Source of the DNA: Nymphaea colorata
Taxonomy: Eukaryota; Streptophyta; Magnoliopsida; Nymphaeales; Nymphaeaceae
Assembly: GCF_008831285.2 (NCBI RefSeq)
Contig: NC_045148.1
Span: 5,022,001-5,086,000, forward strand
DNA length: 64,000 nucleotides
Direction: 5' to 3'
Shown here: piece after piece, positions 11,220-22,778 of the stretch
How positions within the stretch are numbered: position 1 is the first letter of the stretch
How the letters are laid out: each line of letters opens with the position of its first letter
The notes under the pieces: generated by a model
Database searches by the model: none
Told to the model about the DNA's origin: nothing
What the model saw: the letters and a program-made list of their open reading frames with translations, nothing else
Made by a program: the position numbers and the translations under genes

Positions 11220-14200
11220 GGTGCCTGCACCCTCTTCGATGGTGGTCCACCACAAAAAGGGTTTGAGGCGGTTCACATGGAAGACAGGGTGAACTCAGGC
11301 CTCTGTAGTTAAGGTAATCTGGTATGCCTTTGTGTTGTAGCAGCGTGGCCACATATAACAACTTTTAATAAGTTACCCAAATAGCGTCCTCTATTCCTAA
11401 GGAAGGCTCTTGAGCAATACCCAAGTTCCTATGACAAACTCTCTCTCGATGCACCCATTATCATGGTGCTGCCTCATTTGGTGTTGTGCATGCTAAAGGT
11501 TCTATAGTGCAAGGTCCGAATGAGTTCATCATGATCCAATAGTGCCTCTCCAAGCCATCATCTCCAGCTGGGCCTAGGTCATAGGTGCGTAAGGTTGGAG
11601 GGGTACGTCCGTACACCACCTCATAGGGTATCATTTTTGTGGTGGATGGGCTGGTATTGTACACCCACTCGCACCATTAGAGACAGATGACCCAAATAGA
11701 AGGCTGGTTATCCGTGAAACTCCTCAAATAAGTCTCTATGGTGTGGTTAACCACGTTGAACTGCCCCATCAGTCTACGGGTGGTGGGTGGAGTCGAATAA
11801 AATATGTGACTCAACCATGTGAGCATACTCTCGCTAAAAATCACTGATGAAGATGCTGCCACAATTGCAAACAATGGTGAAGAAATGCTATGATGTCTCC
11901 TCACAAACTCCTAAAAAATTTCAGCAACCAAGCATGCAGAGTATAGCGTTGGTAGTGGGGCGAAATGACTGTACTTAGTCAGCCAATCTACCACTACCAA
12001 TATCGCCTCTATGCCCTCTGATTTGAGCATAGCATCAATGAAGTTTATGCATATACCCACCCATGGCTTATTGGGGATTGAAAGAGGACAAACATGACCG
12101 GGTGCTCACTTTGGCTCGTATTTCTCTCTTTGGCAGACAAAGGTGACGTCAACCTTAAGGCTTTCCCACCAGAAATTCATTCGGATATGGCACATTGTTT
12201 TATCCCTTCCTTCATGCCTAGCCATCAAAAGGTTCTAGTGATAGTTTATAAGTTCTTGCATATCTCATACCCTTTGGGTACCACAACCTTGCCCTTGCCG
12301 CACAGGAAGTCCCTATGCACCTCATAGTGCGGTATGCTACACGAGTGTTCACGTGAAGAGGTAAGCAACAACCGAAGTCCATTGTCGGCCATTTGGGCAG
12401 CTTGAAGTCGGTCTCACAAGTCAGTTACTGGCACTGAAATGGTGTAGAGACTCAGGAACTCGAGTGAGGACATCGGCCATTGAGTTGTATGGCTCTTTTG
12501 TATACTCGATGGAGATGTCATAACACATTAATCAGTCTATCCACCGTTGTTGGGTGGTGGTGGTGATAATTGCACCATCAAGTATTTTAGGCTCACATAA
12601 TCCATTCTAACGATGAATCTTTTCCCTATGAGATAAGAGTGCCACTTCTCCATGGCTATGACTATGGCTAGCATTTCTTTCTCATAGGTAGAGAAAGTCT
12701 TTGCCCGATTTGTCAATATCTTACTAATGAAGGCAATGGGATGTCGGTCTTGGCTGAGCACCTCTCTTACCCTGACCTTACATGCACCAATCTCTACAAC
12801 AAACACCTTGGAAAAATCAAATAGAGAGAGCACTAACATCATGCTCATCACCTTCTTGAGTACCACGAAGGCCTCCATGATCTAATTCATCCATTTCCAT
12901 GCCCATTTTTTAAGCGTATGGGTGAGGGGTGCTGCTATAATCCTATAGCTACAAATGAATCTGCGGTAGTAACCCATGAAGCCTAGGAACCCTCTCATCC
13001 TATGAGGATCCTTAGGCAAGGGCCAATCTTTCATAGCATGTATCCTTTCAGGGTCTGTGCTCACACTATCTGCTGTCAGGATATACCCGAGGTAGGATAT
13101 CCTCGTCTGCCTAAAGCTACACTTGGAGTACTTTACATACAGGTGGTTCTCTCTTAGTACTTCCAGCACTATTTGCAAGTGCCTTAAGTGTTCCTATAAG
13201 CTGGGGCTATAGACCAGCATATCATCAAAGAATACAAAGACAAACTTTTTCAGATAAACCCAAAAGATGTCATTCATGCAGCATTGAAAAGTATCTGGTG
13301 CATTGGTGAGTCCAAATGGCATCACTAGGAACTCATATTGGCCATTGTAGGTACGAAACACTGTCTTGAACATGTCTTCTCTACCATGCAAATTTGGTGA
13401 CAGCTGGCTCTCAAATGTATCTTGGTGAAGAAAAAACCACCCGTGAGTTCGTCTAACAACTCGTCTATCACAAGAATTGGGCGCTTGTCCTTCACTATCG
13501 CTTGATTCAAAGCTCAGTAGTCCCCACAGAACCTCCATGTGCCATCATGTTTCTTTACCAACTACACCAAAAAAGAGAAGGTGATGCTCATTGGCCTAAT
13601 GAGATTAGCCACCATCACCTCGCGCATTAGACTTTCAATCTCTCCCTTTTGTGCATGAGCATACCTATAGAGCCATACCCTGACTGCGGTTGCCCCGGGC
13701 AGAACTAGATGCAGTGGAGGTAGACCAGATGGTTCCTCAAATACATCAGTATACTTGCCTAATAGCCTGGCTATTTCCTCCTTCTCCGTTCAGTTTTGCC
13801 CTCCTCAGTGGTGTTTGCCATCAATAAGTATGCTAGTTGTATGGTTTGTAGAGCTCTCAAGGCCCCCTTTGGAGTGGCATGATAATTCAAAGGTTTGAGA
13901 GTTGTGGGTGCCCCACACTTCTAAAGGATCCAAATAGTCATCATGGACAAATTCAAAGTAATTTCCTCAAGAGATTTTATCCATTGGGCACCTAACACTA
14001 TGTCTATGCCATTAGAAGCTAGTATGAACAAATCCACAAGGAATATGGTGCCCTGGACCTATATTGCCATGTCCTTTGCACATGATCGTACTCACGTATC
14101 TCATAGCCAATGGTTCTGGCCACTCATTAGCTCACAAAATTATGGGTCGAGCCTGTATCAATGAGAATCACCATCCTACTCCACCTATTTGGCCTCACAC

Positions 14201-15971
14201 TCTCATGGAGTTTGGGGTTGGTGCAAAGTTATGGGTCGAGCTTGTATCAATGAAAAGTATCCTTGTGGCTGCTCTAGATCCTTGGTAATGGAATCAGGTG
14301 TTGCCTCTTCCAGAGACATGTCGAGCTGCTCTAACACCTCCGCTGGTGTGTCTAGAATGGGCCCTACCTCATCTTCCTCCTCCACGACATGGTAGATTCG
14401 GAGTAGCTTGCACTCATGGCCATTGCGAGTTTGTGGGGCAAGCGAGGGTTGCACTGGTTCCTACTAGGCATGGCCGAGTGGGTTCACAAGCACATGGTGG
14501 AATGGTGTCCCTATTGGCTGCAGGCTTTGCTGGGGTGGAGATGGTCAAACATTTGTATGCTGCTAGCCTTTGGAGCTTCTCTTCAATTAGGTTAGCTCTA
14601 CAAGATTAGTCACAAAGCTGTTGGGGCTTATCGGTGTGCATCTCTATCTTGATGTCCTCCCTTAAGCCCCCAATAAACGTAGAAATAAGTGCCCCCCCAT
14701 TAATGTACCATGCTGTTAAGATCCTCGAACTCAGGCTTATAGTACCTCTTGGTACCTTTCTGCATCAGAGCCTTAAGTTTTATCTCATAGTCTGGGAATG
14801 AGGAATCATTGAATCAAATAGAAACCTCACTCATGAGCTCATCCCATGTCAGGGTCGGTTGGTTCTATCTCAGCGACAGTACCAACTCATGGCCTCGTCT
14901 TTGAAGTGCAGAATGGCTATGGGCACCTATTGTTTTCGAGGTATCTATTGGCACTCAAAATATTGGTGGACCTTGTAGATTCACTCTTGCACCTTTTGTC
15001 CACCAAGGAAACCGAATTTGATCCAGGGTAGGTGTCTTACATGCTCTTCTCTTTCATCTTCATGAAACGGGTTAGCATCAACCCTCCCATATCAGGGCTA
15101 TTTGTAGTGCGGCCCAAAGGGCATGTCTTCCCAATCCGTCTCTCGATCCATGAACTACTCATGGATGGCTGGTGCCACCCTCGGCTGAGGCATTGTCGGG
15201 CACCTTCTTCTGGCCATGGCTCCCTCTTTCCCGCGTAGCCTTGCCATAGTTTTGTTGAGGATGGCGATCTGCCCCTACTCTGGTCAGGGGATGTGGCTCT
15301 GCCTGGGTTGGCCATTCTAGCCTATGGAAAGCCTGCCACATGCCTCCAATCCTTCTCCACCCAGCTATGTACTTGAGTAGGTGAAGCAACATGGGAATTC
15401 CAATGCTCAACTACCCCTTCGGCATGGTTGATCTTGGCTGTAAGAGGGTCCAACCTCGAGGTCATCCTTGTCATCAGCCTCTGATCCAGTGTTTGTCCAC
15501 GGTCCTTCACCGAGGGGAGTTGGGTTTGGGATGCCTTGGCTCTCGGCCAAATGGTTCCTCTGTCAGTCGAACAACCTATTTGGAATTGGACGTGCACTAG
15601 GGCCCTCTTGTTTGTCTCGGTCATATACCCATGAGGCAGGCTTGCCTCACTCCATGGTCGACCATCTACCCTCAGATTTCCTCAAGTGGCCCTCTAACTT
15701 CTGTTGTTGGTGCATGCAAGAGCTTATCATGGACTGTAAGTACCGAAAAGTAGCGGTAATTCCCCAAACATCATTGCTTAGGCGCTGGATGGGGATATTC
15801 ATCTCCTCCACCTTGTTGAGTAGGGTTGCAAAGCACCTAAATTTCTTTCAATTGGGTAACAGTGTGAACCACCTGCCTAAAAACTTGGGGGTCGTAAGGA
15901 AGCTCTTCTGCCTCTGGCACTACTGGCATTTTATCCTTTCCTCCCCGAGCCATCTTAGCCACTTACACTAG
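11220..15971 (-). pseudogene. Gypsy gag-pol polyprotein, multiply broken
   Basis: Gag: a segment near 14940-14850 reads like the retrotransposon gag core (ILHFKDEAMSWY). Protease: LIDTGSTHNFVS at about 14165-14130 has the D-T-G active site, and a diverged second copy of the motif (FIDTSSTHNF) lies at about 14258-14226. RT: 13538-13194 has the [12 protein letters not shown] block and FFDDML where YVDDI/L is usual. The following block at 13178-12882 has LGYILT and MRGFLGFMGYYRRF. RNase H at 12878-12537 has HPIAFISK and YEKEMLAI. Integrase: 11664-11461 has YNTSPST.MIPYEVVYGR. A HPVFHVNRLKP block at about 11290-11250 resembles the integrase C-terminus of chromovirus-like elements. Frameshifts and stops lie between all blocks. 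Confidence 0.9.
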
Positions 15972-16719
15972 CTATGGCTGGAGAAAGAAAGTCTTAAAAG
16001 TAACACTTGCACTAGCATGATTCCGAGAAGAGTATGAATCCATACTTGATTCTCAAGAAACCAAGGGTTGTGCTAGGTCCCAAATTTAGTTACGAACCTA
16101 ATGGTTTGGTTAGTTCACATTAAAATGCCCCTTGTGAGTAGCAATGAGTAAATTTCAGGGGCGTATTGTGCCCAGCCATGGACTGTTTTGTGTGACATAG
16201 TCAGGACTGCAGGGATAGTCCTTCACCCTCGCATTACCACGGCTTCCTGGCATCGTCAGCAACGTGCATGTCCATAGAAATGGGAACAAGCTCGAGGCCA
16301 GCCTTCAGATATCGGAGGCGAAAATGAAACATGCCTGCTACCACACCCACCCAGTGCCTCGGTAGCTAGCATATCCCTCAACGGGGTTTAAGGGTGGGAC
16401 CTGCTTGCCGCACTCTCCTAGCGCTTTGGCAACACACCTTGGGCTCAGCCACAAAACAGCTGTGTAGGGTCCGTCAGCCTCAGTCCTATTGCTGTACTAG
16501 GATCGGCCCTACTCATGTCTGTCCAGAGATCCACTACCACCAATAGCGGAATGAACTGTTAGGAATAAGGTGCAAACTGAACAATGTCCTAAACTGACTG
16601 AAACAAGTGTAGCCACTGGTTGACTATGTCCAACTGCAAAACTGAACTACCTCCAACACTACTTTTTGGTATGTTGTTTGGTCAAAATTTGGTAAGTGTT
16701 GTTCTAATAACACCAACTG

Positions 16720-18185
16720 ATGGAGCTGCTTCTGCCGAGGAGGGTCGAGTGGTTGATGAGGTGGCTCGGTGAGGTAGCAACCTTCCCAATCCTCCCAAGG
16801 ATCTCACCTAGCTGCACTTAGGGATAGGGAAGCACAGGAGTTTCCCAACCATACAACGACTCTAGTCTATGCTTGTGATGTTACTACAGTCAGCACAACC
16901 CAAGCTCACAACAAGAGTGCTCTATTAATCTAGACTAGCCTTTGGGCCAGTGAGTTGCATGTCTCCAACCGAACAGAGGTACAACATGATAGTGTCGGGT
17001 TGAAGAGTCTACCTGAGCATAGGGTCCACCGGTGGACGGTGAAATCACATTCGGTGGGTTGAGGAAGCTCCCTTCGTCTAAAGTTGTCAGCAGCAGAGAA
17101 AGTGGATGGAAGAGACAGGATTTCGACCGGTAGAGATCACGGCTCAGGTCGAGTTTGGGCTCATTGAAACCACGGGGGGGGCAGAGATATGTCTTGAGTG
17201 TTTGGGCAGCCGACGGTCGCTGCCACAATAGACAAAAGCAACACGACGCCAAAAATGAAAAAATGGGGGACAAGATCTGCTTGTTTCTTCTTGGGCTTCC
17301 TCCAAGAGGATCGTGGCTCACAGGTGAAGCTCTCTCAACGTTTTGGTTGTTGGATTCCACCAGACAGCCACCGACAACCAATGGAACAATGTCGAGGGGA
17401 AAAGGCGACAGGAGAAATGGAGGTCGAGTGTCGTGGTGGTGTTTATCATGATTGGAAAGTCCAACATGAGTCGCCGGTGCTTACCCAAGGGGGATCTGTT
17501 TGAAGAGCTAAAGTCACCAGAGAAGAACCACATCAATGGGAAAACTACTTCTATTGTCTGCACTAATAGATGTGGAAGAACCATGTCAATAACCACAAAT
17601 CACTAGGTTTCAAAGATTTTCGAGTGCAAGGTAAAAGAAACTGAGATAGGCTAGTGAGTTGTTTTTCTTGGCTAATTGGCATCGAAAAACCCATCGGTAA
17701 ATTTCCTCCATTTACAATATAATCAAAAGCCATGAAAATTGTCGTCTCGTAGGTATTTATCACTGGGAGAAGAAGACCGGGTTGGTCGGTCATCACACGT
17801 GCCCACGAGTGAGGGCGACAAACCACTGAACCTGTTCGACATCCAGTTAATGGCTTGTCAATAAACAGACTTAGATGAACCGTTCGAGTCAAACCTCATT
17901 ACACCAAGACGTATTTCCCTTTCAACCAAAAGAAGGTGGATCTAACAAGAGACCCGACCCAGGTACAAAACAAGAGACCCGTGTCACCTCTGGTGTCGCA
18001 CATGCTGGGATTCACGAATGACACACCACGACATGGCGTAGTATGCCGGAATGAGCCAAGATGTCCCAAAATAGACCAGTTCACTGATCCTGAGTCGATC
18101 CTTTGTTGATAGGCCTCTTCAAAAGTAACTATCAGGCCAATACGACATCTAATACCATCGATTCACCCCTTTTCTCTATCAAAAC
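16720..18185 (-). repeat. Fold-back family repeat, centre plus unit C
   Basis: 16720-17225 repeats the centre of the A/B element in the same orientation. 17225-18185 is a minus-oriented arm like unit B. Its outer end reads ggggtgaatcgatggtattag on the minus strand, matching the outer end of B. The left (plus-oriented) arm is missing here and the gypsy element lies in its place. No gene is seen. Confidence 0.72.
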
Positions 18186-18197
18186 TCCCCAAACAAC

Positions 18198-18879
18198 GCC
18201 ATGGGGAGAGACACGGGTCTCTTGTTTTGTACATGAGTCAGGTCTAGATTAATGAAAAATCTAGGCTCCTATCCGACTGACTCTTTCGGGTCGGGTCTGG
18301 GCTATTTGGAGCCAACTTGGGATCCAAATCCACCTTCTTCTTGGTCATCTCGAAATATGTCTCGAGACAATGGGGTTTGACTTGGCCGGTTCATCCGAGT
18401 CTGTTTCCTTTGACCCAGGTTGACAACCCGTTAACCAGTTGCTGAACCAGTTTAGTGTGCGAAACCGATAGAGTTTGTTTCGCGCGTGCTTCGACCGGCT
18501 CACCTAGTTTGCTTCCTTCCAATGATAAATACCTGCGAGATGATGATTTTCATGGCTTTTGATTCTATTGTAAATGGACAAAGTTTCCGACGGGTCTTCC
18601 GGCACCCAATCAGTCGAACAACACAATACTCACTAGCCCACCTCAGTTTCTTCTACCTTCCTGTCGAAAATCTCTAAAACCCAATGATTTGTGGTTGTTG
18701 ACGTGGTTCTTCAACCTCTACCAGTAGCAGACGATATGAGCAGGTATTCCAGCGACATGGTTCTTCTCTGGTGACTCTAGCTCTTCTAATACCTCATGAT
18801 CCCCCTTGGGTAAGCTCCAGTGACTCAAGTCGGACTTGCCGATAGTGATAAACACCGCCATGGCCCTCAACCTCCATTT

Positions 18880-18880
<1 letters not shown>
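18198..18880 (+). repeat. Fold-back family repeat, unit D (truncated)
   Basis: Plus-oriented copy corresponding to about 7232-7930 of unit A. It is cut at the left just inside the outer end and at the right by a TA array. With unit C (about 17990-17400) it forms a second inverted repeat with a spacer of about 0.2 kb. No coding potential is recognised. Confidence 0.72.

Positions 18881-18881
<1 letters not shown>

Positions 18882-18923
<42 letters not shown>
18882..18923. repeat. (TA)n microsatellite
   Basis: Uninterrupted TA dinucleotide run at the right edge of unit D. A second run lies at 19194-19267, a CA run followed by TA at 19815-19900, and a short TA run at 20498-20531. The rest of 18924-20700 is AT-rich spacer with no recognisable gene. 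Confidence 0.97.
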
Positions 18924-18928
<5 letters not shown>

Positions 18929-19190
18929 GAAATCAACCAGACAACATCGGAATGCACCATTAATTGGCAATGGCTTTTCACATTGCAAAATAAAAAAAAA
19001 AGTCATCTGGTCATTGTGGTGGCCGGCTGATTATAAATTTTCCATATATATATATGTATATATGAATTCAAGTTTGCTAGATGTGGCTGAAGGCTAAAAC
19101 TTAAAAAATTTATACACTTTTGATGATGGTTTTAGCGACAAAAAAATAAAAAATAAAATAATCTAGCTACAGAGGTTGTCGATTGATTTC

Positions 19191-19193
<3 letters not shown>

Positions 19194-19267
<74 letters not shown>
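19194..19267. repeat. (TA)n microsatellite
   Basis: About 37 TA units in AT-rich spacer between unit D and thaumatin-like gene 1. Confidence 0.97.
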
Positions 19268-19271
<4 letters not shown>

Positions 19272-19814
19272 GTTACGCTGTCAGTGTTAGATGTTGCCGG
19301 AATAAATTGCTAAGAACTAAAAATCATTTATTGACAGCACCTTGAATCTTAACACCATAGACAGTTATTATATCATAAATGTAAGCATGTATCTTCTATA
19401 TGTATTTTCAATTTTTGAAAAAAATATGCTGTACGCAAATTAGGAAGAACACAAGTAAAACACTTTCACCAGTGCATAAATTTCCATCAATAAGGATTAA
19501 TAGTGACATTTTGTGGACGTTGGTTAAAAATCTACCCATCTCTAGGACAAGCGTTTGTATGAAGGTTTACAGACATTTACTTAGATGTCTGAAAAAATGG
19601 ACTATTACTGACAAGGACATTGGTAATAATCAATGTTGACGCTATCTTCACCTACAATGAAAGGAAACCTCGGTAAAACTTTACCGATACGTTGCCATGT
19701 TTCACTGACGTGTTCCAGCCGTCAATAATTAATTCTAATGTGTTAGCTGTTTTTTAGTGATATAATACTATTTTTTAGCCATCAAGTAATTATATCTGGG
19801 ATACAATATAGAAC

Positions 19815-19815
19815 T

Positions 19816-19900
<85 letters not shown>
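19815..19900. repeat. (CA)n(TA)n compound microsatellite
   Basis: A CA run (19815-19839) passes directly into a TA run. The same compound form occurs at 61013-61138 in the polygalacturonase gene. Confidence 0.97.
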
Positions 19901-19902
<2 letters not shown>

Positions 19903-20495
19903 CAATGTAAAAAGATAAAGAGTTATATTTCGCCATTTCAAAGCATTATTCATTATGAAAAACTGTACGCAATTGCAAGTTAGAAGAGACAAAAATTACA
20001 TTTCTCATTTTTTATTAAAATTGCATGTTCATTGTTAACTGATTTTTCTAGGGAAAATATTGTGAGAATAAATGCATGAAATATGTACACCTCAATATCT
20101 TTTCATGATTTTTATGAGAATGTATCAATTTATAGATATATGTTTCAAAATATAAAAATGCAAAAATCATATCAACATATTAAAACGGCAGAAATAAGTG
20201 GTAATAAACTTTCAAAGGTATATTAATTAGACTTTGTAGAAATGTAATAGTAACTTGAAAAAATATTTATAATACAATGGATATATATGCACGAGCACTT
20301 GTGGAGAAGAATTCAAATCAGTTGGCTACCTTTGTGTTTGGATGTTTTTTTTTTTAATTTTCTGTCGTTAAAAACCGTCACAAAAGAAAAAGTAGCAAGA
20401 CACTTGTTTGGCCATGATTTCAACCGAATATTCTTTTAAGACTTTTTTTACTATACAAAAAAAAAATATCGGCTACAAAGGCAGCTAGCTGATTG

Positions 20496-20534
<39 letters not shown>

Positions 20535-20719
20535 CTACAAATTGATATGAATTCGATTGTATATGCTAATTTGAATTTTCCAAGTCCAGTTAATTGGATG
20601 AGATATATATTTCGCCGTGGAATCAATTCAAGCTAGTGATTGATTGAATTCCTAGAGTTTGTATGTGTCGCCTAATAATTGGCCCGGTGGCTAACAATGT
20701 CTTGACAAAATTCGCTCTG

Positions 20720-20880
20720 TTTCAGATTGAGTAAATTGACCGCAACAACCAAGTCAGGAAGTATGAAAATTGGGCAACCAAGTACCAACATTGGATAGAG
20801 TTGCCCTGAATGCTCCTTTTCCGTGTAGACCTGAGGCTGCTAAGCGGAAACAGCTTATGTTCCGAAAGCCAAACCCTTGT
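20720..20880 (+). promoter_or_regulatory. Conserved upstream block of thaumatin-like gene 1
   Basis: The block around tttcagattgagtaaattgaccgc, through ggctgctaagcg to about 20880, matches 37353-37540 upstream of gene 2. In gene 2 this block runs straight on to the TATA box and ATG. Here the match is lost after about 20880, and about 500 bp of unrelated AT-rich DNA follow before the coding start. Conservation outside the coding region suggests a shared ancestral promoter. Confidence 0.7.
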
Positions 20881-21212
20881 TTTTATTTCACTTCTTGCCA
20901 AAATAAGTTCTTGTTCTTATTCCGTTTTCCACTCACATTTTTCCCCACTAGAGACGTGCGGACTCTGCCTAACAACCACGACCATGGAAACGGGTTATGT
21001 GTACATCCTCGTATGAAAAATTGTGCATAGGCATATGGTGATCAAAATGCTTTCATTTAAGGAAAAAATAAGTTTTCAAAACAATAAGAAAATGTATTTT
21101 TTTGATAAAAATGTAAAAAATATTCCAACCTACCTTCTTTTTTCCTTTTATTGTACATTCATGCGAGTCCTGAGCACACAATTGGATTTCACATTTATAA
21201 AAGTAAAAAGAT

Positions 21213-21220
21213 TATAAAAG
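21213..21220 (+). promoter_or_regulatory. Candidate TATA box, thaumatin-like gene 1
   Basis: tataaaag lies 32 bp before an in-frame upstream ATG (21252) and 161 bp before the ATG matching gene 2 (21381). A similar ttataaaag occurs at about 21195. Both are in the segment absent from gene 2, so if used they are a new core promoter. Judged by sequence only. Confidence 0.4.
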
Positions 21221-21380
21221 GTATTTCTTTTTAACAAATTATCAAAATGTCATGCTCTGCATTGTTCTCACAGCTTTCTCTCGTCAATACCCAACTACCC
21301 AACTTAGTTATATGTGGGTATTCGTACATGAATTTTTTTCATCCCTACAATCGTTGGCTTCCATATACATAACCACAAGG

Positions 21381-22058
21381 ATGTCGCGAATCATCCTACT
21401 TCCCCTCTTCACCATCGCCCTGATCTCATCCCTCCCCCTTTCCCGTTCAGCCAACTTTGAGATAAGGAACCAGTGCTCCTACACCCTATGGGCAGCAGCC
21501 GTCCCCGGCGGTGGTCAGCAGCTCGATCCTGGCCAGTCCTGGAACCTCTTCGTCAACCCCGGCACCAAGATGGCACGCATATGGGCCCGCACGGGATGCA
21601 ACTTCGACGGCAGCGGCCACGGCAGCTGCCAAACGGGCGACTGTGGTGGGGTTTTGGCCTGCCAGGCCTTTGGGCAGCCTCCCAACACCCTGGCTGAGTA
21701 TGCGCTGAACCAGTTCAACAACCTCGACTTCTTTGACATCTCGCTGATAGACGGGTTCAACGTCCCCATGGCGTTCAACCCCGTCAGCGGCAGCTGCAAG
21801 GGGATCACCTGCAACGCTGACATCGTCGGGCAGTGCCCCAACGAGCTTCGGGTGCCCGGTGGCTGCAACAACGCCTGCACTACCTTCAAGCAAGATCAGT
21901 ACTGCTGCACCGGATCAGCGGCAAACAACTGCGGGCCGACCAACTACTCCCAGTTCTTCAAGGACAGATGCCCTACCTCTTACAGCTACCCCAAGGACGA
22001 TGCAACCAGCACTTTCACTTGCTCCAACACTGACTACCAAGTCATCTTTTGCCCTTAA
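21381..22058 (+). CDS. Thaumatin-like protein 1 (PR-5/osmotin family)
   Basis: A 225-residue secreted PR-5 protein without introns. Residues 1-24 form a signal peptide with a hydrophobic core, probably cut after ...SRSA. The mature 201 residues hold 16 cysteines, the number that forms the eight disulfides of large thaumatin-like proteins. The family signature ([12 protein letters not shown]) is at about residues 80-91. The acidic-cleft Arg, Glu and Asp residues ([20 protein letters not shown]) are present. Such proteins act in the apoplast or vacuole in defence and osmotic stress; some bind or cleave beta-1,3-glucans. I chose the ATG at 21381 because it matches gene 2. An in-frame ATG at 21252 would add 43 residues (268 total). 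Two AATAAA-type signals follow at 22120 and 22134. There is no C-terminal vacuolar extension like that of tobacco osmotin. Specific activity cannot be read from sequence. Confidence 0.95.
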   Translation: MSRIILLPLFTIALISSLPLSRSANFEIRNQCSYTLWAAAVPGGGQQLDPGQSWNLFVNPGTKMARIWARTGCNFDGSGHGSCQTGDCGGVLACQAFGQPPNTLAEYALNQFNNLDFFDISLIDGFNVPMAFNPVSGSCKGITCNADIVGQCPNELRVPGGCNNACTTFKQDQYCCTGSAANNCGPTNYSQFFKDRCPTSYSYPKDDATSTFTCSNTDYQVIFCP

Positions 22059-22330
22059 ACTAAGTTTCTCTGGCCGCATGCAAACAGTAAACGGACCTTA
22101 TTAGCTAATACTGGGACTAAATAAAAGCATTTCAATAAATGAACGCAATGCTTTCCTTTTATGCACTTGTAATTTCATGGACTGCTTGATCTCTGTTGAA
22201 GCTTGGATTCCCACAATTAATAAAGCATGTAGCAAGCAGCACCGCCTGCTAGTTGTTGCTACTTCTCGATTGTTTAAATAAATTAAAAATCACTAGCTTC
22301 TTTGCCCAGTACTGTGGATTTTTCTCTGAG
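22059..22330 (+). promoter_or_regulatory. 3' flank of thaumatin-like gene 1, shared with gene 2
   Basis: AATAAA motifs occur at 22120-22125 and 22134-22139. Blocks such as tgcacttgtaatttcat and aagcatgtagcaagcagca match about 38380-38470 behind gene 2. The duplication unit therefore reached at least 270 bp past the stop codon. Confidence 0.75.
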
Positions 22331-22519
22331 AATACCATGCCTCGCGTAGAACGGTCTTCATTGGGAAATGATCGAGGCACGAACAATTAGCTCGAAGAAA
22401 AGCAAGACACCGCTTATAAGTCGATGGTTTTGAACTAAAATCTGTTTACTCCATCCTGCGCACATGAAATGTTGAAGCACAGAAAGAACGCATGCCTAAA
22501 GGGGTTGTTTAATCCCATC

Positions 22520-22700
22520 TATATAATATAATACAATATAATATAATATAATGTAATATAATATATATTATTTAAATAAGCTATTGGGCCAAATCAGACC
22601 CGGCCTGGCCCGGCCAAATAATTTATTGGGCGATGCCCAAATTTGGTCCCCAAAACCGAGCTGAGCTAAGTATCGAGTACTCAGCCCGGTGCTCACTGTG
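22520..22700. repeat. AT pentamer tract and GGCC-rich short element
   Basis: A tataa-type tract (22520-22575) is followed by text rich in ggcccggcc and gggcgatgccc. Similar GGCC/CCGG-rich short elements occur at about 40348, 48525, 60130 and 63632. No coding content. Confidence 0.55.
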
Positions 22701-22778
22701 CTCACTCTTATTTAAGCTAACAAAAAGTAGTAAGCTCGCACAAAGATGGGATCATATTCTTCAATCCTAAATCGTAGA

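Larger units (their letters stand above)
10480..16719 (-). mobile_element. Ty3/gypsy retrotransposon, degenerate
   Basis: On the minus strand the domain order is gag (about 15970-14690), protease (about 14260-13930), reverse transcriptase (about 13560-12890), RNase H (12878-12537), integrase (about 12300-11220). RT before integrase is the Ty3/gypsy order. A pair of LTRs could not be recognised at the edges: 10480-11220 and 16000-16719 do not obviously match. The element limits are therefore approximate, set by the neighbouring fold-back units B and C. Confidence 0.8.

Noticed and set aside
16720-18185. Units B and C as LTRs of the gypsy element between them
   Set aside because: They are direct repeats flanking it, but B also pairs with inverted unit A through a shared centre, and the primer-like motif lies at the wrong end for an LTR of a minus-strand element. 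A fold-back element explains the layout better, though the gypsy LTRs remain unfound.
18836-19030. Frames with runs of Ile-Tyr
   Set aside because: Translations of TA dinucleotide arrays; the same applies to those at 19768, 37181, 60975 and 62591.
21486-21893. Overlapping frames on the minus strand of thaumatin-like gene 1 (also 37662-38158)
   Set aside because: Shadow frames caused by the G+C-rich third positions of the real gene. The alternate plus frames are shadows too.
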